A stretch of 64,000 nucleotides of DNA from Nitrospirillum amazonense (lineage in GTDB: Bacteria; Pseudomonadota; Alphaproteobacteria; Azospirillales; Azospirillaceae), in the NCBI RefSeq assembly GCF_007828045.1, contig NZ_VITN01000016.1:89355-153354 (forward strand), given 5' to 3'. The notes below the pieces were generated by a model. The model searched no databases. It was not told the DNA's origin and was given only the letters and a program-made list of their open reading frames with translations. The position numbers and the translations under genes were made by a program. This document shows positions 19,216-32,564 of this stretch, piece after piece (the first letter of the stretch is position 1; each line of letters begins with the position of its first letter).

Positions 19216-20118
19216 ATGGAAAAGCGTTGGATCCTTCCCCTGGGCCTGCTGGTGCTGGCCGCCATCCTGCTGCAGGGCAGCTTCTTCACCCTCAACCAGA
19301 CGCAGCAGGCCCTGGTGCTGCAGTTCGGCGAGCCCAAGCGCGTGATTCGCGAGCCCGGCTTGTGGGTCAAGATTCCCTTCGTGCAGAACGTGGTGGTGCT
19401 GGACCGCCGCGTGCTGGACATCGACCCGCCGGTGGAAAGCGCAATCCTGGCCGACCAGAAGCGGCTGGAGGTGGACGCCTACGCCCGCTACCGCATAGCC
19501 GATCCGCTGATGTTCTTCCAGACCCTGGGCAACGAGCAGCAGGCCCGCCTGCGCCTGTCGGTCATCGTGAATTCGGCCATGCGCCGCGTCCTGGGCAACG
19601 TCAACCTGCCGGCCGTGCTGTCGCAGGAGCGCGAGAAGGTCATGGCCGACATCAAGTCCCAGGTGAACCAGGAGGCGCAGCGCCTGGGCATCGAGATCGT
19701 GGACGTGCGCCTGCGCCGGGCCGACCTGCCGGAACAGACCAGTCAGGCGGTGTTCGCCCGCATGCGCTCCGAACGTGAGCGCGAGGCGGCGGAGGCCCGG
19801 GCCCAGGGCCAGGAACTGTCGCAGCAGATCAAGAGCCGCGCCGACCGCGACCGCACCGTGCTGCTGGCCGAGGCCCAGCGCCAGGCCCAGATCACCCGGG
19901 GCGAGGGCGACAACCAGGCGATTCGCATCATGAATGAGGCGATCAGCCGCAACCCCGAATTCTACAGCTTCTACCGCAGCCTCCAGGCCTACCGCGACAC
20001 GCTGAAGCCCGACGACACCACCCTGGTGCTGTCTCCCGGCGCCGACTTCTTCAAGTACTTGGGCGCCAGTGGGGGCGCCAGTGGGGGCGCCGGCGATCAT
20101 CGCCGCGCGGACAAGTAG
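19216..20118 (+). CDS. hflC: FtsH protease modulator HflC
   Basis: The partner of HflK, 300 residues. One N-terminal membrane helix (WILPLGLLVLAAILLQGSFF, about 5-24) is followed by the SPFH domain (LQFGEPKRVIREPGLWVKIP) and a long Glu/Ala/Arg helical region with the conserved AEAQRQAQITRGEGD stretch. The C-terminus has a repeated GASGGASGGAG. A GGGGG ribosome site lies 8 bases before the ATG. Probably one transcript hflK-hflC-DUF2065-degP. Confidence 0.97.
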   Translation: MEKRWILPLGLLVLAAILLQGSFFTLNQTQQALVLQFGEPKRVIREPGLWVKIPFVQNVVVLDRRVLDIDPPVESAILADQKRLEVDAYARYRIADPLMFFQTLGNEQQARLRLSVIVNSAMRRVLGNVNLPAVLSQEREKVMADIKSQVNQEAQRLGIEIVDVRLRRADLPEQTSQAVFARMRSEREREAAEARAQGQELSQQIKSRADRDRTVLLAEAQRQAQITRGEGDNQAIRIMNEAISRNPEFYSFYRSLQAYRDTLKPDDTTLVLSPGADFFKYLGASGGASGGAGDHRRADK

Positions 20119-20156
20119 GCGCGGGCCGTGCCCGAAAGAGCGGGGAGCCCAAGGTT

Positions 20157-20342
20157 TTGAATGACTTGATGACGGGCGCGGCGCTGGCACTGGTGCTGGA
20201 GGGCGTGTGTTATGCCCTCATGCCCGGGACCATGCGCCGGCTGGCGGGCCGCATGGCCGAGACGCCGGCGCACCGCCTGCGCTGGGCGGGGCTGGCGGGG
20301 GCGTGCATCGGCGTCGGCCTGGTGTGGCTGGCGCGCCGCTAA
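20157..20342 (+). CDS. DUF2065 small membrane protein (YjeT-like)
   Basis: A 61-residue protein with two hydrophobic helices: ALALVLEGVCYALMP (about 8-22) and AGLAGACIGVGLVWLA (about 43-58), joined by a basic loop (RRLAGRMAETPAHRLR). The LVLEG...YALMP pattern is that of DUF2065, a family often found beside hflKC. TTG at 20157 follows AAGG by 4 bases and gives the family N-terminus; ATG at 20169 is the alternative. Function unknown. Confidence 0.85.
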   Translation: MNDLMTGAALALVLEGVCYALMPGTMRRLAGRMAETPAHRLRWAGLAGACIGVGLVWLARR

Positions 20343-20538
20343 GGGGACCAATCGGCGGGCCGCCGCCCTATCCCCTTGCGATATCACAAGCCATTCCCCT
20401 TAACAGGCGCGACTTCACCCCCCTATAGTGGGGGCCCCAAAAACGGGAACCCGGAAAGGGAACCGTGTAACGGGAATATGGAATGATGACGGGCGGATGC
20501 CATCTTCAAGGCGTCCCCCTGCCAGGAGTGGCCCCACA

Positions 20539-22098
20539 GTGACGTCCCCCGCCTGCACAGCACCCTCGCCGACGGCCCCATCCCCCAAGAAGGAAGGGCT
20601 CCGCCGGTTCCCGGCCCTGCGCCGGTCACTGATGGTGCTGGGCGTCCTGCTGCTGCCCACGGCCTGCGGCGACCCCGCCCCCGCCCGGGCGGAACCGCCG
20701 CCCCACAGCTTCGCGCCCCTGGTGGAAAAGATGCTGCCGGCGGTGGTGAACATCTCCACCACCCAGGTGATGAAGGACAAGAAGCAGGGTCAGTTGCCCA
20801 TGCCGGAGTTTCCGCCCGGCTCGCCCTTCGGCGACTTCTTCCGCGACTACCAGCAGCGGCAGAAGGAGAATGACCAGGGCGGTGGCGGTGATGACAAGGG
20901 CGGCGCCACCTCGCTGGGCTCCGGCTTCATCATCGACGCGTCGGGCTATGTGGTGACCAACAACCACGTCATCGAGGGCGCCGACGAGATCACGGTGCGC
21001 CTGCAGGACGACACCCAGATGAAGGCGACGCTGGTGGGGACCGACAAGGCCACCGATATCGCCCTGTTGAAGGTGGAACCGTCGTCCAAGCTGCCCGCCA
21101 TGGTGTGGGGCAACAGCGACGCGCTGAAGGTGGGCGACTGGGTGGTGGCCATCGGCAACCCCTTCGGCCTGGGCGGCACGGTGACGGCGGGCATCATCTC
21201 CGCCCGCGGGCGCGACATCGGCGCCGGCAAGTATGACGACTTCCTGCAGACCGACGCCTCCATCAACCTGGGCAATTCCGGCGGCCCGCTGATCAACCTC
21301 AACGGCGAGGTCATCGGCATGAACACCGCCATCTTCTCCCCCGGGTCCAACGAGGGGGAGGCCGGGTCGGTCGGCATCGGCTTCGCCATCCCGGCGGTGG
21401 TGATCAAGAACGTGGTGCAGCAGTTGCGTGAGACCGGCAAGGTGCGGCGCGGCTGGCTGGGCGTGCAGATCCAGGACGTGACGCCCGACATCGCCGAAAC
21501 CCTGAACCTGAAGCAGCAGCGCGGCGCCCTGGTGGCCGTGGTCAGCCCCGGCGGGCCGGGCGAGCAGGCCGGCCTGAAACAGGGCGACGTCATCGTCAGC
21601 ATCGACGGCAAGGACGTCACCAACGGCCGGATGCTGCCCCGCATCGTGGCGGAGGAGCCGGTGGGCCACAAGGCGGCGCTGGTCGTGCTGCGCAAGGGCG
21701 GCAAGACCAACGTGACCGTGTCGCTGGGTGAGCTGAAAGAGGATACCGAGGGCGGGGCGGCGACCGCTGCCACCGGCAACGGGCCGGCCGAGGCCGAGGG
21801 CACCATCGACAGCGTCGGCCTGACCCTGGACGCGCTCAGCCCCAAAGTCCGGCAGAAGTTCAGCGTGCGCGACGACGCCCAGGGCGTCGCCGTGGTGCGC
21901 GTCGCCCCCAACAGCCCGGCCGCCAAGCGCGAGATCAAGGCCGGCGACCTGATCGTCGAGGTCGGCCAGGAAGAGGTCAGCACCCCCAATGACGTCGCCA
22001 CCCGCGTGGCCAAGGCCAAGGACAATGGCCAGAAGGCGGTGCTGCTGCTGGTGGAACGGGCGGGCGACCTGCTGTTCGTGGCCCTGCCGCTGGAATAA
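20539..22098 (+). CDS. degP: Do-family periplasmic serine protease
   Basis: A periplasmic quality-control protease and chaperone of the HtrA/DegP family, 519 residues. After a basic n-region and hydrophobic core (SLMVLGVLLLPTACG), the likely cut is after ARA. The trypsin-like domain has the triad H143 (NNHVIEG), D173 (TDIALLK) and S247 (GNSGGPL). Two PDZ domains follow (about 310-395 and 430-515). GTG at 20539 is preferred: AGGAG lies 10 bases upstream; earlier in-frame ATGs at 20497 and 20428 lack one. The Gly/Asp-rich loop near 110-125 is the LA loop region. Clustering with hflKC is usual in alphaproteobacteria. Confidence 0.94.
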   Translation: MTSPACTAPSPTAPSPKKEGLRRFPALRRSLMVLGVLLLPTACGDPAPARAEPPPHSFAPLVEKMLPAVVNISTTQVMKDKKQGQLPMPEFPPGSPFGDFFRDYQQRQKENDQGGGGDDKGGATSLGSGFIIDASGYVVTNNHVIEGADEITVRLQDDTQMKATLVGTDKATDIALLKVEPSSKLPAMVWGNSDALKVGDWVVAIGNPFGLGGTVTAGIISARGRDIGAGKYDDFLQTDASINLGNSGGPLINLNGEVIGMNTAIFSPGSNEGEAGSVGIGFAIPAVVIKNVVQQLRETGKVRRGWLGVQIQDVTPDIAETLNLKQQRGALVAVVSPGGPGEQAGLKQGDVIVSIDGKDVTNGRMLPRIVAEEPVGHKAALVVLRKGGKTNVTVSLGELKEDTEGGAATAATGNGPAEAEGTIDSVGLTLDALSPKVRQKFSVRDDAQGVAVVRVAPNSPAAKREIKAGDLIVEVGQEEVSTPNDVATRVAKAKDNGQKAVLLLVERAGDLLFVALPLE

Positions 22099-22112
22099 GC
22101 CCGCGCCGGGCG

Positions 22113-23033
22113 TCAGCCGGCCACGATCTCGCTCTCGCGATAGCCCTGGGCATAGAGCAGGGCGGTGAGGTCGCCGTGGTCGACCTTGGCCCGCGCGGCT
22201 GCCGCCACCGCCGGCTTGGCGTGGAAGGCGATGCCCAGGCCGGCGGCCAGCAGCATGGGCAGGTCGTTGGCGCCGTCGCCCACGGTGACGGCGGCGGTCA
22301 GGGGCACGCGCCGCTGGGCGCAGATGCGGGTCAGGGCCGCGGCCTTGGAATCCTTGTCCAGGATGGGTTCCACCGGCTGGCCGGTCAGCTTGCCGTCCTG
22401 GATGACCAGGTCGTTGGCCTGATCTTCGTCAAAGCCCAGGATGCCGCGCACGTACGCGGTGAAGGGCTTGAAGCCGCCGGACACCAGGGCGCAGTAGGCG
22501 CCGTGCTTGCGCATGGTGGCGACCAGGGACCGGGCGCCCGGCATCAGGGTGACGATGCCCTTCAACTCATCGATCACGGCGGCGTCCATGCCGGCCAGCA
22601 GGGCCACGCGCTCGCGCAGGGCGCCCTTGAAGTCGATCTCGCCGTTCATGGCGCGGCGGGTGATTTCGGCGATGGTGTCGCGCCGGCCGATCAGGGCGCC
22701 CAGCTCGTCCAGCATCTCCTGGTGGATGATGGTCGATTCCATGTCGGCCACCAGCACGGCCTTGCGCCGGCCGGCCGCCTCCTGCGTGATGGCGTCCACC
22801 GGCTGGCCCAGCAGGGCCTGGGCGCAGGCAGCATTGGCCTGGTCGGGATGCAGGCCGGCGAAGGCGATGTCGCAGGCGCGGCCCGGCGCCAGCCAATCGG
22901 GGGTGCTGGTTTCCGCCCCCAGCGCCTGCAGGGCGGCGCGCGCCGCCCGGACCATGCTATCGTCCAGCGTCGCCGCCGCGGCCTCCGCCTCTGTCAGGGG
23001 GGCGCCGGCGATCAGGGTCACCACATGGGTCAT
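22113..23033 (-). CDS. serB: Phosphoserine phosphatase SerB
   Basis: Last step of serine biosynthesis, hydrolysing phosphoserine; cytoplasmic HAD-family enzyme, 306 residues. Residues 1-85 form the N-terminal regulatory region. The HAD catalytic loop reads ADMESTII: nucleophile D97 with glutamate at 99 where the classical DxD motif has aspartate. Motif II is in ALVSGGFKPF and motif III in VGDGANDLPML. ATG at 23033 is the first in-frame ATG with the family N-terminus MTHVVTLIAG, though no clear ribosome site precedes it. It is convergent with degP (14 bases apart) and divergent from miaA. Confidence 0.94.
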   Translation of the reverse strand: MTHVVTLIAGAPLTEAEAAAATLDDSMVRAARAALQALGAETSTPDWLAPGRACDIAFAGLHPDQANAACAQALLGQPVDAITQEAAGRRKAVLVADMESTIIHQEMLDELGALIGRRDTIAEITRRAMNGEIDFKGALRERVALLAGMDAAVIDELKGIVTLMPGARSLVATMRKHGAYCALVSGGFKPFTAYVRGILGFDEDQANDLVIQDGKLTGQPVEPILDKDSKAAALTRICAQRRVPLTAAVTVGDGANDLPMLLAAGLGIAFHAKPAVAAAARAKVDHGDLTALLYAQGYRESEIVAG

Positions 23034-23186
23034 GGCATGTCCGAAGGGTTTGAGGGGGCTTCCGCCGGTCTTGATACGGGGGGCGGGGCCGGCAGGCAAG
23101 ACGCAGTGGGGCATCCGGCCCCTGCGATCCGTGCTGTTGCGGGTCCCGATGCCGCAACAAAGGAACCCAGGCAGGTCCCCAAGGCG

Positions 23187-24122
23187 GTGATCGTCATCGG
23201 CGGCCCCACCGCCTCGGGCAAGTCGCGGCTGGCCTTGGACTTGGGCGTCCGCCTGGGCGGCACCGTCATCAACGCCGACAGCATGCAGGTGTACCGGGGC
23301 CTGGCCCTGCTGACCGCCCAGCCCGGTCCGGATGATCTGTCCCAGGCGGTCCACCGCCTCTACGGCACCGTGCCGCCGTCGTTGCGCATGTCCGCCGCGC
23401 ATTGGCGCGACCTGGCGCTGGCGGAGGTGCGGGCGGCGGAGCGGCCCATCCTGGTGGGCGGCACCGGCCTCTACCTGCGCACCCTCATGAGCGGCATCGC
23501 GGATATTCCCGCCATCGACGGCGCGGTGCGGGACCAGGCCAAGGCCCTGCATGCCAGGCTGGGCGGTCCGGCCTTCCACCAGGATTTGGCGGCCAGGGAT
23601 CCGGAGGGGGCGGCTAAGCTGGCCCCCGGCGACACCCAGCGCCTGGTGCGGGCGTGGGAGGTGGTGGTGGGCACCGGCCGCACCCTGGGGGATTGGCAGC
23701 GGACGGCGGAGTTCACGGCGCCGGCCGACCTGGCCTTCCACACCATTGTGGTCGACCCGCCGCGTGACCGCCTCTACGCCAATGGCGATGCGCGCTTCCT
23801 GGCCATGATGGAGCGGGGGGCGTTGGACGAGGTGCGGGCCTTGCTGGATCTGGGCCTTGATCCCGACCTGCCGGCCATGAAGGCGCTGGGCGTGCCGGAG
23901 CTGGCGGCACATCTCGCCGGCGCGCTATCGTTGCAGGAGGCGGTGGCCTTGGCGCAGCGCCACACGCGCAATTACGCCAAGCGGCAGACCACTTGGTTCC
24001 GTCACCAAATGCCGGAAGCCCGCCGGGTTGATCCCGGTTTCAGTCAGACGCATACCGGTTATGAGAAATTAATCGAAAGTCTGCTGAGTGAAATCTTTGC
24101 GATAATTCGCAAAACCGGTTGA
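23187..24122 (+). CDS. miaA: tRNA dimethylallyltransferase MiaA
   Basis: Transfers a dimethylallyl group to A37 of tRNAs reading UNN codons. With GTG at 23187 the protein is 311 residues, the usual length, and starts MIVIGGPTASGKS with the P-loop at 6-14. Other motifs are INADSMQVYRGL, the GGTGLYLRTL loop, and the C-terminal RNYAKRQTTWFRHQ. The start is uncertain: the only weak ribosome site is CAGGT about 11 bases before the GTG, while an in-frame ATG at 23037 would add 50 low-complexity residues and abut the serB start. Downstream, 129 bases lead to ilvI. Confidence 0.93.
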   Translation: MIVIGGPTASGKSRLALDLGVRLGGTVINADSMQVYRGLALLTAQPGPDDLSQAVHRLYGTVPPSLRMSAAHWRDLALAEVRAAERPILVGGTGLYLRTLMSGIADIPAIDGAVRDQAKALHARLGGPAFHQDLAARDPEGAAKLAPGDTQRLVRAWEVVVGTGRTLGDWQRTAEFTAPADLAFHTIVVDPPRDRLYANGDARFLAMMERGALDEVRALLDLGLDPDLPAMKALGVPELAAHLAGALSLQEAVALAQRHTRNYAKRQTTWFRHQMPEARRVDPGFSQTHTGYEKLIESLLSEIFAIIRKTG

Positions 24123-24251
24123 CCCTGGGTATAGTTCCGTCTACGGTCCCGATCCGCCCGGCTTTCGCGTTTGCGAAGGGGGCTGGGGTATTCCCGAGCG
24201 GGTCCGGTGAGCGGGCCTGACGGGGTGACTGGAAACCAGGATTTTTGGGAA

Positions 24252-26027
<1,776 letters not shown>

Positions 26028-26082
26028 GCGCCATCCCTTCCATCGCCGCCACGCCCGCCACCCTGCCTGACCGGAGCCCATC

Positions 26083-27734
<1,652 letters not shown>

Positions 27735-27753
27735 GCGGTTCGCGGGCCATCCC

Positions 27754-27799
27754 CGGGGCGAAGCGACGAGGACGCGACCGAGGAAGCCCGGCGACTGAG
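27754..27799 (+). repeat. Dispersed structured repeat, copy D (no GGAT hairpin)
   Basis: The sequence GAGGAAGCC followed directly by CGGCGACTGAG matches the boundary motifs of the repeat family on both sides of the GGAT hairpin, but the hairpin is missing, as if deleted. The GGACGCGACCG just upstream recalls the first hairpin of copy B. It lies 19 bases after the ilvC stop, sense direction, before the terminator. Confidence 0.5.
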
Positions 27800-27806
27800 A
27801 AAAAAA

Positions 27807-27846
27807 GGAAGGGCCGGCGCCTGACGGGTGCCGGTCCTTTTCTTTT
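27807..27846 (+). terminator. Intrinsic terminator of the ilvIHC block
   Basis: A GC-rich inverted repeat (AAGGGCCGGCGCC / GGGTGCCGGTCCTT) is flanked by an A-run before and TTTTCTTTT after. It sits 73 bases after the ilvC stop. Confidence 0.85.
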
Positions 27847-27977
27847 CGCGGGCGCAGCATTTCAGACGCATTCCTGTCGTCCGCATCTGCTCTGCGGAAA
27901 CAAAACGCTGGTCAAATGTTGCCAGGGGCGGGAACGGGGCGTAGACCAGACGGATCCCGAGCCCAGGATTTTTCACC

Positions 27978-29534
27978 ATGACCCACCCGTCCTCCGACCG
28001 CGTCATCATCTTCGACACCACCCTGCGCGACGGCGAGCAGTCGCCCGGCGCCTCCATGAACCTGGAAGAGAAGATCCGCATCGCCCAGACGTTGGAGGAA
28101 ATGGGCGTGGACGTGATCGAGGCCGGCTTCCCCGCCGCCTCCAACGGGGATTTCGAGGCGGTGCGGGAGGTGGGCCGGGTGGTGCGCAACGCCACCATCG
28201 CCGGCCTGGCCCGCGCCCACCGCAACGACATCGAGCGCGCGGCCGAGGCGTTGAAGGGGGCGGCGCGCCAGCGCATCCACACCTTCATCTCCACCAGCCC
28301 GCTGCACATGAAGTACAAGCTGCAGATGGAGCCGGACGCCGTGGTCCAGGCCGTCTGGGACAGCGTCAGCCTGGCCCGCAACCACGTGGAAGACGTGGAA
28401 TGGTCGGCCGAGGACGGTTCCCGCACCGAGCTGGACTTCCTCTGCCGCTGCGTGGAAACCGCCATCAAGGCCGGCGCCACCACCATCAACATCCCCGATA
28501 CCGTGGGCTATGCCGTGCCGGAAGAATACGGCGCGCTGATCCGCGCCGTGCGGGAAAAGACGCCCAACAGCGACCAGGCCATCTTCTCCGTCCACTGCCA
28601 CAACGACCTGGGCCTGGCCGTGGCCAACTCGCTGGCCGGTGTCGCCGGCGGCGCGCGGCAGGTGGAATGCACCATCAATGGCCTGGGGGAACGCGCGGGC
28701 AACGCCGCCCTGGAAGAGATCGTGATGGCGCTGCGCACCCGCGCCGACTATCTGCCGTACAAGACCGGCATCAAGACCGAGGCCATCACCCGCGCCTCGC
28801 GCCTGGTATCCACCATCACCGGCTTTGTGGTGCAGCCCAACAAGGCCATCGTCGGCGCCAACGCCTTTGCCCATGAATCCGGTATCCACCAGGACGGCAT
28901 GCTGAAGCACGCCGGCACCTATGAGATCATGACCCCGGAATCGGTGGGCCTGAACCGGTCCACCCTGGTGATGGGCAAGCACTCCGGCCGCGCCGCCTTC
29001 CGCGCCAAGCTGAAGGAGCTGGGCTACGAGGATATGGGCGACAACGCCGTGAACGAGGCGTTCCGCCGCTTCAAGGATCTGGCCGACCGCAAGAAGGACG
29101 TGTTCGACGAGGACATCATCGCCCTGATCGATGACGAGGTGGGCCGCCAGCACGACCACATCCAGTTCGTCTCGCTGCAGGTGGTGGCGGGGTCGCGCGG
29201 GCCGCAGCACGCGGTGCTGGAGGTGACGGTGGGGGGTGAGGCCGTGCCCCCGGTGGTCAGCTTCGGCAACGGCCCGGTGGATGCGGTGTTCAACGCCATC
29301 AAGCAGGTCTTCCCGCATGAGGCCAGGCTGCAACTTTACCAGGTGCATGCCGTGACGGCCGGCACCGACGCCCAGGCCGAGGTGACCGTGCGCCTGGAGG
29401 AGGGCGGCAAGACCGTGAACGGCCAGGGGGCGGACGCCGACACCCTGGTTTCCTCCTGCCGCGCCTATCTGCACGCCTTGAACAAATTGCTGGTCAAGCG
29501 GCAGAAGACGGCGCCGGCGGCGATCAGCGCCTGA
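27978..29534 (+). CDS. leuA: 2-isopropylmalate synthase
   Basis: Condenses acetyl-CoA with 2-ketoisovalerate to start leucine synthesis; 518 residues. The TIM-barrel domain opens with [15 protein letters not shown] (13-27), contains the divalent-metal motif [13 protein letters not shown], and has the GLGERAGN signature. The C-terminal part (about 395-510) is the leucine-binding allosteric domain, here with [11 protein letters not shown] and [18 protein letters not shown] lies 10 bases before the ATG. It follows the ilvIHC terminator and so has its own promoter, probably within the 130 bases after it. The other leucine genes are not in the window. Confidence 0.97.
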   Translation: MTHPSSDRVIIFDTTLRDGEQSPGASMNLEEKIRIAQTLEEMGVDVIEAGFPAASNGDFEAVREVGRVVRNATIAGLARAHRNDIERAAEALKGAARQRIHTFISTSPLHMKYKLQMEPDAVVQAVWDSVSLARNHVEDVEWSAEDGSRTELDFLCRCVETAIKAGATTINIPDTVGYAVPEEYGALIRAVREKTPNSDQAIFSVHCHNDLGLAVANSLAGVAGGARQVECTINGLGERAGNAALEEIVMALRTRADYLPYKTGIKTEAITRASRLVSTITGFVVQPNKAIVGANAFAHESGIHQDGMLKHAGTYEIMTPESVGLNRSTLVMGKHSGRAAFRAKLKELGYEDMGDNAVNEAFRRFKDLADRKKDVFDEDIIALIDDEVGRQHDHIQFVSLQVVAGSRGPQHAVLEVTVGGEAVPPVVSFGNGPVDAVFNAIKQVFPHEARLQLYQVHAVTAGTDAQAEVTVRLEEGGKTVNGQGADADTLVSSCRAYLHALNKLLVKRQKTAPAAISA

Positions 29535-30895
<1,361 letters not shown>

Positions 30896-30908
30896 CCAAG
30901 GGCCTCCG

Positions 30909-30940
30909 GGCGCCCACATGGGCGCCTGGGACGTTTTTTT
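30909..30940 (+). terminator. Terminator-like hairpin between mreB and mreC
   Basis: GGCGCCC-ACAT-GGGCGCC forms a perfect 7-bp stem with a four-base loop, followed after six bases by a run of seven T. It starts 14 bases after the mreB stop and ends 70 bases before mreC. It probably reduces transcription from mreB into the rest of the cluster. Confidence 0.75.
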
Positions 30941-31010
30941 GGGACGGGGCCGGCATCGTATCCAAACCGGATGCATTGCCGGGCCCCCTGTAGCGGGACG
31001 GGGACTGCCT

Positions 31011-31889
31011 GTGAAGACGCGCAGCGGTGGCACCGCGCTCAGGATCGCAGCACCCATGCGGGCGCTGCTGCAGCGATTCTCATTTCTGCTGATGGTGCTG
31101 GCCGCCATCGGGCTGATGATGATGACGCGCGTCGATCCTGTGTTCATCGACGCCGCCCGCGCCCGCGTCACCGACGCCTTCGCCCCCATCCTGGGCTTCA
31201 TCGCCCGCCCCGCCGGTGCCGTGGCCAGCGTGCTGGAGTCCGGCCACCAGCTGACGGCGCTCTATGCCGAGAACCAGCGCCTGCGCGAGGACAATGAGCG
31301 CCTGCGCCAGTGGCAGCAGACAGCCTTACGGCTGGAGGCGGAGAACAACTCCCTGCGCGGCCTGCTGGCCTACAAGCCCGACCCCGCCGCCTCCTACATC
31401 ACCGCCCGCGTCATCGCCGATCCCGGTGGGGCCTTCGTCCGTACCCTGGTGGTGATGGCTGGGCAGCGCGACGGCGTGCGCCGGGGCCAGGCCGCCATGG
31501 CCGGCCAGGGCGTCATCGGCCGCGTGGTGCAGGTGGGCGAATGGTCGTCCCGCATCCTGCTGGTCACCGACCTGAACGCCCGCATTCCCGTGGTGCTGGA
31601 AACCACCCGCCAGCGCGCCATGCTGTCGGGCGACAACTCCGACCAGCCGCGCCTGATGTATATCCCGCGCGGCGTGGAGCCGACGGTGGGTGAGCGGGTG
31701 TTCACCTCCGGCCATGGCGGGCTGTTCCCCGCCGGCCTGCCGGTGGGCATCGTGGCCGCCACCCATGATGGTGAGACGCGGGTCACCCCCATCGTCGATC
31801 TGTCGCGCATCGAATATGTGCAGCTGGTCGATTTCGGCATCCCCGGCGGACTGGCGGCCGAAGCGGCCCAGCCCGGCGGCATGCAGTAA
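31011..31889 (+). CDS. mreC: Rod shape-determining protein MreC
   Basis: Periplasmic scaffold of the elongasome, 292 residues. A short basic cytoplasmic start (KTRSGGTALRIAAP), one membrane helix (about 24-45, FLLMVLAAIGLMMM), a coiled coil (ENQRLREDNERLRQWQQTA, about 88-106), then the two beta domains ending near VDFGIPGG. The start is GTG at 31011, with GGGGA 7 bases before it, matching the family N-terminus; a longer reading from 30918 would run through the hairpin region. mreD follows after 7 bases. Confidence 0.95.
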   Translation: MKTRSGGTALRIAAPMRALLQRFSFLLMVLAAIGLMMMTRVDPVFIDAARARVTDAFAPILGFIARPAGAVASVLESGHQLTALYAENQRLREDNERLRQWQQTALRLEAENNSLRGLLAYKPDPAASYITARVIADPGGAFVRTLVVMAGQRDGVRRGQAAMAGQGVIGRVVQVGEWSSRILLVTDLNARIPVVLETTRQRAMLSGDNSDQPRLMYIPRGVEPTVGERVFTSGHGGLFPAGLPVGIVAATHDGETRVTPIVDLSRIEYVQLVDFGIPGGLAAEAAQPGGMQ

Positions 31890-31896
31890 CGCCGCC

Positions 31897-32406
31897 ATGG
31901 CGGTTGGCATTTGGCAGCGGCTGGACCAGGCCGGGCGGAACTCGGTGCCCTTCAGCACCACGGTGGCGGCCATGCTGGTGGGGATGATGCCCTTGCAGCT
32001 GCCCGACTATTCCTTCGTGGCGCCCCCCCTCACCTTGATGGCCATCTACTACTGGGCGATCTATCGCCCCGACCTGCTGAAGCCTTATATGGCCTTCGGC
32101 ATTGGGGTGCTGCAGGATCTTCTGGGTGGGTCGCCCCTGGGCATGAGCGCGCTGGTCTATGTGCTGGCCTACTGGCTGGTGCTGACCCAGCGGCGCTATT
32201 TCCTGGGGAACTCCTTCTGGTTCCTGTGGCTGGGCTTCGCCCTGGTGGCCGTGGGTGCGGGGGCCGTGCAGTGGGTGGCCTACAGCCTGATGACCGCCCA
32301 CTTGGTGGGGCCGGGCAACGTGGTGGCCCAGGCCCTGCTGGCCATCGTGCTGTTCCCGGTTCCGGCCTGGTGTTTCAGCAAGCTGCACCGCAGCCTGTTG
32401 AGCTGA
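31897..32406 (+). CDS. mreD: Rod shape-determining protein MreD
   Basis: A 169-residue inner-membrane protein of the elongasome with five or six hydrophobic segments and little soluble sequence. Family features are the early MMPLQLPDYSFVAPPLTLMA, the YRPDLLKPYMAFGIGVLQDLLGG segment read across about 62-84, and the SPLGMSALVYVLAY helix. ATG at 31897 lies 7 bases after the mreC stop. Position between mreC and mrdA confirms the call despite low sequence conservation of the family. Confidence 0.93.
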   Translation: MAVGIWQRLDQAGRNSVPFSTTVAAMLVGMMPLQLPDYSFVAPPLTLMAIYYWAIYRPDLLKPYMAFGIGVLQDLLGGSPLGMSALVYVLAYWLVLTQRRYFLGNSFWFLWLGFALVAVGAGAVQWVAYSLMTAHLVGPGNVVAQALLAIVLFPVPAWCFSKLHRSLLS

Positions 32407-32421
32407 CCTGAAGCGAAATGC

Positions 32422-32451
32422 CAACGGCATGAGGCATCTCTCATGCCGTTG
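32422..32451 (+). repeat. Perfect 12-bp hairpin between mreD and mrdA
   Basis: CAACGGCATGAG and CTCATGCCGTTG form a perfect stem with the loop GCATCT, 15 bases after the mreD stop. No T-run follows, so it is not a standard terminator. It stands directly next to copy A of the dispersed repeat; a comparable perfect hairpin stands next to copy C. Confidence 0.7.
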
Positions 32452-32452
32452 T

Positions 32453-32550
32453 AGGACGTGACTGCGTCCGCCGGAGGTTTCCGGGGAACGAAGTGGACTG
32501 GAAACCGAGGAAGCCCAAGCCCGCGGATGCGGGCGTCCGGCGTCTGAGGG
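32453..32550 (+). repeat. Dispersed structured repeat, copy A (full length)
   Basis: A 98-base element nearly alignable base for base to copy B (56113-56211). Three hairpins are visible in order: GGACGT-GACT-GCGTCC; GGTTTCC...GGAAACC; and GCCCGC-GGAT-GCGGGC. The tail is GTCCGGCGTCTGAGGG. It lies between mreD and mrdA, inside the cell-shape cluster, in the sense direction. Confidence 0.8.
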
Positions 32551-32564
32551 GGTAAAAACTTACT

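Noticed and set aside
22176..23186. Plus-strand extension of the miaA frame across serB
   Set aside because: The open frame runs through serB only because of base composition; the MiaA family starts near the P-loop at 23187.
24123..24251. Possible attenuator with leader peptide before ilvI
   Set aside because: No short open frame rich in Leu, Val or Ile codons and no convincing alternative hairpins; only a weak CTGG/CCAG stem is present.
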